Source: JAEYOM01 sp036260935
Lineage (GTDB): Bacteria; Bacillota; Clostridia; Acetivibrionales; DTU013
Reading direction: 5' to 3'
Assembly: GCA_036260935.1 (NCBI GenBank)
Contig: DATALQ010000045.1
Coordinates: 15,129 to 79,128, forward strand
DNA length: 64,000 bases
Below the pieces are notes generated by a model. It worked only from the letters and a program-made list of their open reading frames with translations, was not told the origin of the DNA and did not search any database. Each line of letters opens with the position of its first letter. Positions within the stretch are counted from its first letter, which is position 1. This document shows positions 59,422 through 64,000 of the stretch, one piece after another. Position numbers and translations under genes: made by a program.

Positions 59422-60276
59422 ATGAGTAAAATAAAAATAGGCACTTGCTTAAAAGGTCAGGAGATATTGACCCGGTTGCCTGAACTCATACAGGCAGGTT
59501 TTGAAACGGTTGAGCTATATATTGCCGAGACATTGGGCGGAATCGATTTTGTTGAGACCTCCAAACGAGTTGAAGAAATATTGGGTGATTCCGGCGTTAC
59601 GGTGTCAAGTATCGGGTTTTACTGCAATCCATTGCAGGATGATGCCGGGAAAAAGGAACTGGAGTATTGCATCGACCATGCGCATCTGTTCCATGCTGGC
59701 ATTGTAGCAACGTTTGCAGGCGCACTGAGCGGCAGGAGCGTAGAGGAAGCCATTCCGAAATACAAGGAGGTATTCGGCGAGCTGGCAAAAAGGGCGGAAT
59801 CGAAGAATATAAAAATTGGTTTGGAAAATGCCCACATGTACGGATTTTGGTATCGGACTACCTGTAATATCGGGTTTTGCCCGAAGGCCTGGGAAATGAT
59901 GTTTGATGCGGTGAGCAGCAGTTCGGTCGGACTTGAATGGGAACCGTCCCACCAGCTGGAACAGTTTATAGATCCTGTTGCGCAGCTGAAGGAGTGGATG
60001 CCCCGAATCGTGCATATCCATGGGAAAGATGCGGCAGTTGACCATGAATATGTTAAAAAGTACGGCGCATGGTTCGGCTCTCCCTATTGCCGGCACAGAT
60101 TCCCTGGGTTGGGCGACAGCGACTGGAAAGAGATATTCACAGTCCTGGAGCAGGGCGGATATTCGGCGGATATCGCCATTGAAGGCTTCCACGACCCGGT
60201 TTTTTGCGGAGAGAGAGAAATGGAAGGACAACGCAACGCGTTACAATATCTGAAAGCATGCAGAGAAGGCAGATAA
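59422..60276 (+). CDS. Sugar isomerase/epimerase-type TIM barrel protein
   Basis: A 284-residue protein. The xylose isomerase-like TIM barrel shows metal-ligand regions GLENAH, EWEPSHQ, HIHGKD and IEGFHDP. This group contains inositol catabolism proteins, ketose epimerases and hydroxypyruvate isomerases; the substrate cannot be told. GAGGTG lies before ATG 59422. It is cotranscribed with the hydrolase one base downstream. Confidence 0.87.
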   Translation: MSKIKIGTCLKGQEILTRLPELIQAGFETVELYIAETLGGIDFVETSKRVEEILGDSGVTVSSIGFYCNPLQDDAGKKELEYCIDHAHLFHAGIVATFAGALSGRSVEEAIPKYKEVFGELAKRAESKNIKIGLENAHMYGFWYRTTCNIGFCPKAWEMMFDAVSSSSVGLEWEPSHQLEQFIDPVAQLKEWMPRIVHIHGKDAAVDHEYVKKYGAWFGSPYCRHRFPGLGDSDWKEIFTVLEQGGYSADIAIEGFHDPVFCGEREMEGQRNALQYLKACREGR

Positions 60277-60277
60277 A

Positions 60278-61153
60278 ATGGATGTAAAACAGAACGGGAG
60301 CATAACTCTCGAATTGCCGGCATCGGACTTGGAATGGCAGTACATACCGGACATAGTATATGCGGATTACGGCGGGTGCAAAAGGCATATCCAGCTTATC
60401 GCCCCGTACAAGCCGGACTGGAATGGCGAAAGATTTCCATTGATTGTATACGTCCCGGGTTCTGCATGGTTTGCGCAGTACAAGTATTCAAAGCTGCCGA
60501 TGCTCGGGCGATTGGCGGAACGGGGCTATGCCGTTGCCGCCGTAGAGTACCGCGAATCGTCCATCGCGCCATTTCCAGCGCAGATATGCGATGTGAAGGC
60601 AGCTATCCGATTTTTACGTTCAAAGGCGGAAGAATTTCACCTTGATACGGAGAGAGTATTTTCAATGGGAGACTCTTCGGGCGGACACACTGTGCTGCTG
60701 GCAGGTTTGACCGCGAGTATGCCAAAACTCGACTCGGATCTTTACCCGGGATATTCCTGCGAGGTAAGTGGAATAATTGATTTTTACGCACCTGCGGATC
60801 TGGTGAAATGCCATGAGGAATCTCCGAAGAATACGGGTACAACAAACGATTTATCGCCGATCGAGTTATTGCTGGGAGGCGTAAAATTGCAATCCGTTCC
60901 GGAGCTGGCAAGGGAAGCTTCCTGTTTTACATACATCGATAAAGCAATACCGGTTCCACCTGTTTTGATCTTTCATGGAACGAATGATGATACTGTTTTA
61001 CACAATCAAAGCGTTCTTCTGTTTGATAAATTGAAGGAAGCAGGCAAGGAAGCCGCCTTCTACAGTGTGCAGGGCGCCGGACATGGCGGTGCGGTGTATT
61101 GGTGCAGTGAGATCGTGGATATTGTTGACGAGTTTATAAAAAACATTGAATGA
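60278..61153 (+). CDS. Alpha/beta hydrolase (BD-FAE-like esterase)
   Basis: A 291-residue protein. VYVPGSAWFAQYKYSKLP replaces the usual HGGxW oxyanion loop, the nucleophile elbow is GDSSGGH, and the late catalytic pair is HGTNDDTVLHNQS and GAGHGG. It resembles the bifunctional carbohydrate esterases that remove feruloyl or acetyl groups. No signal peptide. It lies one base after the isomerase gene, so they are one operon. A terminator follows. Confidence 0.87.
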   Translation: MDVKQNGSITLELPASDLEWQYIPDIVYADYGGCKRHIQLIAPYKPDWNGERFPLIVYVPGSAWFAQYKYSKLPMLGRLAERGYAVAAVEYRESSIAPFPAQICDVKAAIRFLRSKAEEFHLDTERVFSMGDSSGGHTVLLAGLTASMPKLDSDLYPGYSCEVSGIIDFYAPADLVKCHEESPKNTGTTNDLSPIELLLGGVKLQSVPELAREASCFTYIDKAIPVPPVLIFHGTNDDTVLHNQSVLLFDKLKEAGKEAAFYSVQGAGHGGAVYWCSEIVDIVDEFIKNIE

Positions 61154-61204
61154 GAATGGTTTTCATTCAGCAGGTATTATTCTGCAAAGAAATAGATCCG
61201 ATGA

Positions 61205-61241
61205 AGAAGAACCCGGGAAATAGATATATCCCGGGTTCTTC
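61205..61241. terminator. Terminator of the isomerase-hydrolase operon
   Basis: AAGAACCCGGGA-aatagatata-TCCCGGGTTCTT, 13-bp stem; no clear T run but strong. A further hairpin, GCCGCAT...ATGCGGCTTTTT, lies at 61305-61344. Confidence 0.7.
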
Positions 61242-61345
61242 ATACATCAATTATAATTCTGATTTATGTTACAAAACCATCGGTCTCCTGTCATTCAGAC
61301 CGACGCCGCATAGAATCCTGCGCGGGCCTTAAATGCGGCTTTTTC

Positions 61346-62767
61346 CTACTCCAGTGTAAAGGATCCGAAGCCTGCGCTTCCCGAGCCCTTATATGTGAAA
61401 TACAATGCCTGTATACCGTCCGGGATCGTAATGTCGGCTGAGTACACCTTCCAGACGTTTGTAAACCCTATCGGTATACTTCCCAATGCTGCTCCGTTCC
61501 ATGAGGTTTTGACTTCAAAAGCGCCTCTGGCATATCCGCGTGCTTTGATTTTCACCTTTTTTATACCTTTGCAGTCGAAATATTTGAAGCCTGCGGTAGC
61601 GGAGTCCTTCATATTGGCTATATAGCCGACCTCTTCGTCCCCGTCCCTGCCATCCTGTGTAATCTTGGGGAACTGGTTGTTCATCCACGAGCAGGTCCAG
61701 TCCGTGTACAGGGATTCTTCACTGCAGAACAGATTGCAGGCCAGGTACGCCGGGTATTCCCCGCGTCCGGCAAGGGGACCTCCGTTAGGCCCACAGGAGG
61801 TCATTTCAGCCTGCACTATCGAACCGTCTTCCCGGAATGTAATTGGTTCGATACAGCCTTGACGGCTGAAATTCGTTCCATTGGTATGCCTATGGTAGAA
61901 AATATACCACTTGTCTTTAATTTCAATAATGCTGCCATGGTTGTTTCCGCCGTAAAACATGGGCTTTTGAGCCGGTTTGTAAGAATCGATATGCAGATCG
62001 CTGTTGCTTACGATAACTCCGCCGAAAACAAATCCTTTAGTCGGGTACTTGCTGGTGGCATAACACAATTCATGAAAAACGATCGAGGAATAAACGAAAT
62101 AATAGGTATCTCCCCTTTTTCTGATGGACGGAGCTTCAAAGAACTCATGGCCTTCGTAGCCGCTGCCTTTGCTGTAAGGCTCGCTCGGGGCAATAAACAC
62201 CGGTTCCTCAAAAATAGTGAGCATATCCGGACCTAGTACCGTTGCCATGGGGCCTTTCCTCGATTTATCGCCCCTTCCGCAAAAACCGGTATACAGATAA
62301 GTCTTCTCTCCTTCGGTCAGGACGCCCGGATCGAACTGGGGCTGGTCTCCCGCTCTTTCTCCCAGGCGCGTTCCATCCTTATAGTGAACGTATCCATAGA
62401 ACTCATACTTGCCTGCCGGAGTGTCGCAGACGGCTACGGAAACAATGGAGACCTTGTCGAGTACATAGAACAAATAATATCTTCCGTCCGGTCCAACCGT
62501 TACGTCGGGCGCATATAGACACATACTGCCGTCCGGATTCAGCGGGTCGTCCGTTTTTTTGTAAATAACTCCTTCATACCGCCAATCGCCCAAATCCTCC
62601 ACAGGCGCCGACCAGCATACATAGTCGTTCAGGCAGTAGGCGAAGCCGTTAAAACGATCGTGAGAGCCGTAAACATAGACTCTGCCGTTAAATACGTAGG
62701 GTTCCCCATCCGGTATGTACTCCCATGATGGTAGATAAGGATTAAAGCCTTGCTTTTTCGTTGTCAT
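61346..62767 (-). CDS. GH43 family glycosidase with CBM6-like tail
   Basis: A 473-residue protein. The five-bladed propeller shows catalytic regions PDGEPYVFNGRVYVYGSHD, CLYAPDV and FFEAPSI (acid Glu). The last 130 residues are a beta domain (KIKARGYARGAFEVK, then TFTLE-type ending) similar to CBM6. GH43 includes arabinofuranosidases, xylosidases and galactosidases; the exact sugar is not settled. No signal peptide. GGAG lies eight bases before ATG 62767. It is a single gene with its own promoter. Confidence 0.9.
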   Translation of the reverse strand: MTTKKQGFNPYLPSWEYIPDGEPYVFNGRVYVYGSHDRFNGFAYCLNDYVCWSAPVEDLGDWRYEGVIYKKTDDPLNPDGSMCLYAPDVTVGPDGRYYLFYVLDKVSIVSVAVCDTPAGKYEFYGYVHYKDGTRLGERAGDQPQFDPGVLTEGEKTYLYTGFCGRGDKSRKGPMATVLGPDMLTIFEEPVFIAPSEPYSKGSGYEGHEFFEAPSIRKRGDTYYFVYSSIVFHELCYATSKYPTKGFVFGGVIVSNSDLHIDSYKPAQKPMFYGGNNHGSIIEIKDKWYIFYHRHTNGTNFSRQGCIEPITFREDGSIVQAEMTSCGPNGGPLAGRGEYPAYLACNLFCSEESLYTDWTCSWMNNQFPKITQDGRDGDEEVGYIANMKDSATAGFKYFDCKGIKKVKIKARGYARGAFEVKTSWNGAALGSIPIGFTNVWKVYSADITIPDGIQALYFTYKGSGSAGFGSFTLE

Positions 62768-62821
62768 TGGCAACACTCCTATCTGTTTAATTTATGATTC
62801 AAAACCAATTTTGTCCTAAAC

Positions 62822-62851
62822 ATTATACCATGCTACATTTAAAGATATAAA
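62822..62851 (-). promoter_or_regulatory. Promoter of the GH43 gene
   Basis: On the minus strand TTTATA (62851-62846), an 18-base spacer ending in TGG, TATAAT (62827-62822), an extended -10. Confidence 0.65.
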
Positions 62852-62901
62852 TAAAAAATCGTTCCGACAGGAAGATTTCCCAATTTCCTATCAAAACGAT
62901 T
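62852..62901 (-). terminator. Terminator after the last SLH gene
   Basis: On the minus strand AATCGTTTTGATAGGAA pairs with TTCCTGTCGGAACGATT, followed by TTTTTATTTATA. It is 150 bases after the stop at 63052; the part between (62902-63051) holds no recognisable gene. Confidence 0.75.
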
Positions 62902-63051
62902 CTGTGTATTCGAACTCTTACCGATTTTGAGAGCAACTTCTCATCAGACCAGATTTGAAGAACAATAACATCAAGTTTGTTTATCTGCTCACGTTCCACT
63001 CCGTTTCAAAAATCACCGGCAGTCTTGCCTCATCATATCTACCCGAAAGTA

Positions 63052-64000
63052 TCAACGACCCACATATTCAATAAACCGCTGCAGCATAGCTGCGATCTGG
63101 GCGCGTGTGGTATTGTCCTGCGGGTCAAGGTTTACACCATCTCCTGATATAATCCCGAGGCTTACCGCCCAAATCATGGCATCCTTCGCCCATGCCGATA
63201 CGCTGCCGGCATCTGAATAACCGTCTAGAACGTCGTTGCCTGTCACGGTGACGGTAAGGCCCTTGGATTTCGCGTAGTTATACAGCATCACGGCGAGCTG
63301 TTCCCGGGACAGCGGGCTTTTGGGGGCAAATCTGTTCCCGCCCACGCCGCTTGTGATGCCGTTTGCCGAAGCCCACGCCACGGCCTGTCCATACCACGCG
63401 CCGGAATCCACGTCGGAGAAGGTGTTTTTATAGCTGCCGGAATCCCCGCCGAGGCGGAACAGAACCGTTACGGCCATCGCCCTTGTCATATCGCCGTCCG
63501 GGTCGAAATGTCCGCCGTCTCCGTTCATTAGCCCTTTCCTGCTTATATAGCATACGCTAGCATAATACCATGTGCTGCCAGGAACATCCGAATAGGGATT
63601 CACCCATGCTTCGTCTTCAGGGCTTTTGTTTGCTGGGAGTGTGTATTTGGTCGTGGAACTCCCGCCGCCCGGTGATGAGCCGCCGGGGCTTCCACCCGTG
63701 TAAGTGAAGGTCACGCTGATGGTGTGGTTGCCGCTCACATTTGAAAAGGTGTAGGTGGCTATGGTCCCCTGGTTTACACCATCCACGGTTACGGAGGAAA
63801 TGCCGTAATTGTTGTCTGGCGTAATAGTAAAGGTTTGGCTGCCGCCCGAAGTCACGGAAACCGAACCGCGGGGACTGATGCTGCCGCCGCTTCCAGCCGA
63901 CGCGGTAACGATGTAACTCGTCGCCCCCCCCCGGTATAGGAATATGCCGCGCTTGCGGCGGACTCCGTGCTGTTGGTATAGCTGCTGCCGTCACCGATGG
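63052..64000 (-). pseudogene. SLH-domain surface protein, 3' part; frame broken at a nine-G run
   Basis: The 3' part reads from about 63933 to the stop at 63052 in one frame: a bacterial repeat/Ig-like domain (SGGSQTFTITPDNNYGIS, GNHTISVTFTYTGG), a Gly/Ser linker and three SLH domains (WYYASVCYISRKGL, GNRFAPKSPLSREQLAVMLYNYAKSKG, DNTTRAQIAAMLQRFIEY). Upstream of the nine-G run (63924-63932), a different frame reads on to the window edge as SSYTNSTESAASAAYSYTGGG, which fits as the natural continuation: ten or seven G would join both frames. The gene is therefore either frameshifted, phase-variable, or the base count is wrong in the assembly. The rest of the gene lies beyond 64000. As an SLH protein it would anchor to the cell wall. 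Confidence 0.75.

Noticed and set aside
62902..63051. Short minus-strand frame ending at 62983 that reads SGRYDEARLPVIFETEW
   Set aside because: It looks protein-like, but it is only about 24 residues, starts within the end of the SLH gene in another frame, and has no ribosome-binding site. Could be chance or a remnant.

Overview
This window is a contiguous piece of a chromosome from an anaerobic, spore-forming Clostridia-type Firmicute that degrades plant polysaccharides. Four things support this: a sporulation and housekeeping block (pdaA-yqfC-yqfD-phoH-pgpH-ybeY-dgkA-era-yqzL-recO), Gram-positive regulatory RNAs (a T-box before valS and a tetrahydrofolate riboswitch before folT), S-layer-homology (SLH) surface proteins, and YesM/YesN-type two-component systems beside sugar ABC importers. 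I see no rRNA, insertion sequence, prophage, CRISPR array or replication origin. Species cannot be fixed from the sequence alone.

Layout. 1-4.9 kb: the 3' end of an aspartate kinase, a histidine-rich YmaF-like protein, a DUF624 membrane protein with a very acidic tail, tRNA-Leu(GAG), the azlCD branched-chain amino acid exporter and an S41 peptidase. 4.9-14.1 kb: the conserved housekeeping/sporulation block on the minus strand. It is tightly packed with stop/start overlaps and interrupted by one large palindrome between era and yqzL. 14.2-18.2 kb: two DUF881 proteins and a nucleotidyltransferase fused to a phosphomutase-like domain that lacks its catalytic motifs. 18.3-23.5 kb: a second large palindrome, a stand-alone starch-binding-type domain, riboswitch-folT, a YkgJ-type cysteine cluster protein, T-box-valS and a flavodoxin-like protein.

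23.6-28.9 kb: two exported surface proteins. One has three SLH domains and a possible cohesin-like N-terminal domain. The other is a very large tandem esterase ending in a cohesin-like and a dockerin-like domain. 29.3-63 kb: an extended glycan-utilisation region. It holds two complete sugar import systems (solute-binding protein plus two permeases, no ATPase), each beside its own YesM-type sensor kinase and YesN-type regulator. With them are exo-acting glycosidases of families GH95, GH127, GH29, GH2, GH36 and GH43, two small esterase/hydrolase genes, a TIM-barrel isomerase, an AraC regulator, an Xre-type regulator and a soluble chemotaxis-type receptor. None of the glycosidases has a signal peptide, so the picture is import of short fucose-, galactose- and arabinose-decorated oligosaccharides followed by trimming in the cytoplasm, while esterases and SLH proteins act outside. 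The window ends inside another SLH protein whose reading frame is broken at a run of nine C (G on the coding strand).

Start codons were chosen by ribosome-binding sites and promoter positions. Family names come from recognising motifs by eye; no database search was run.
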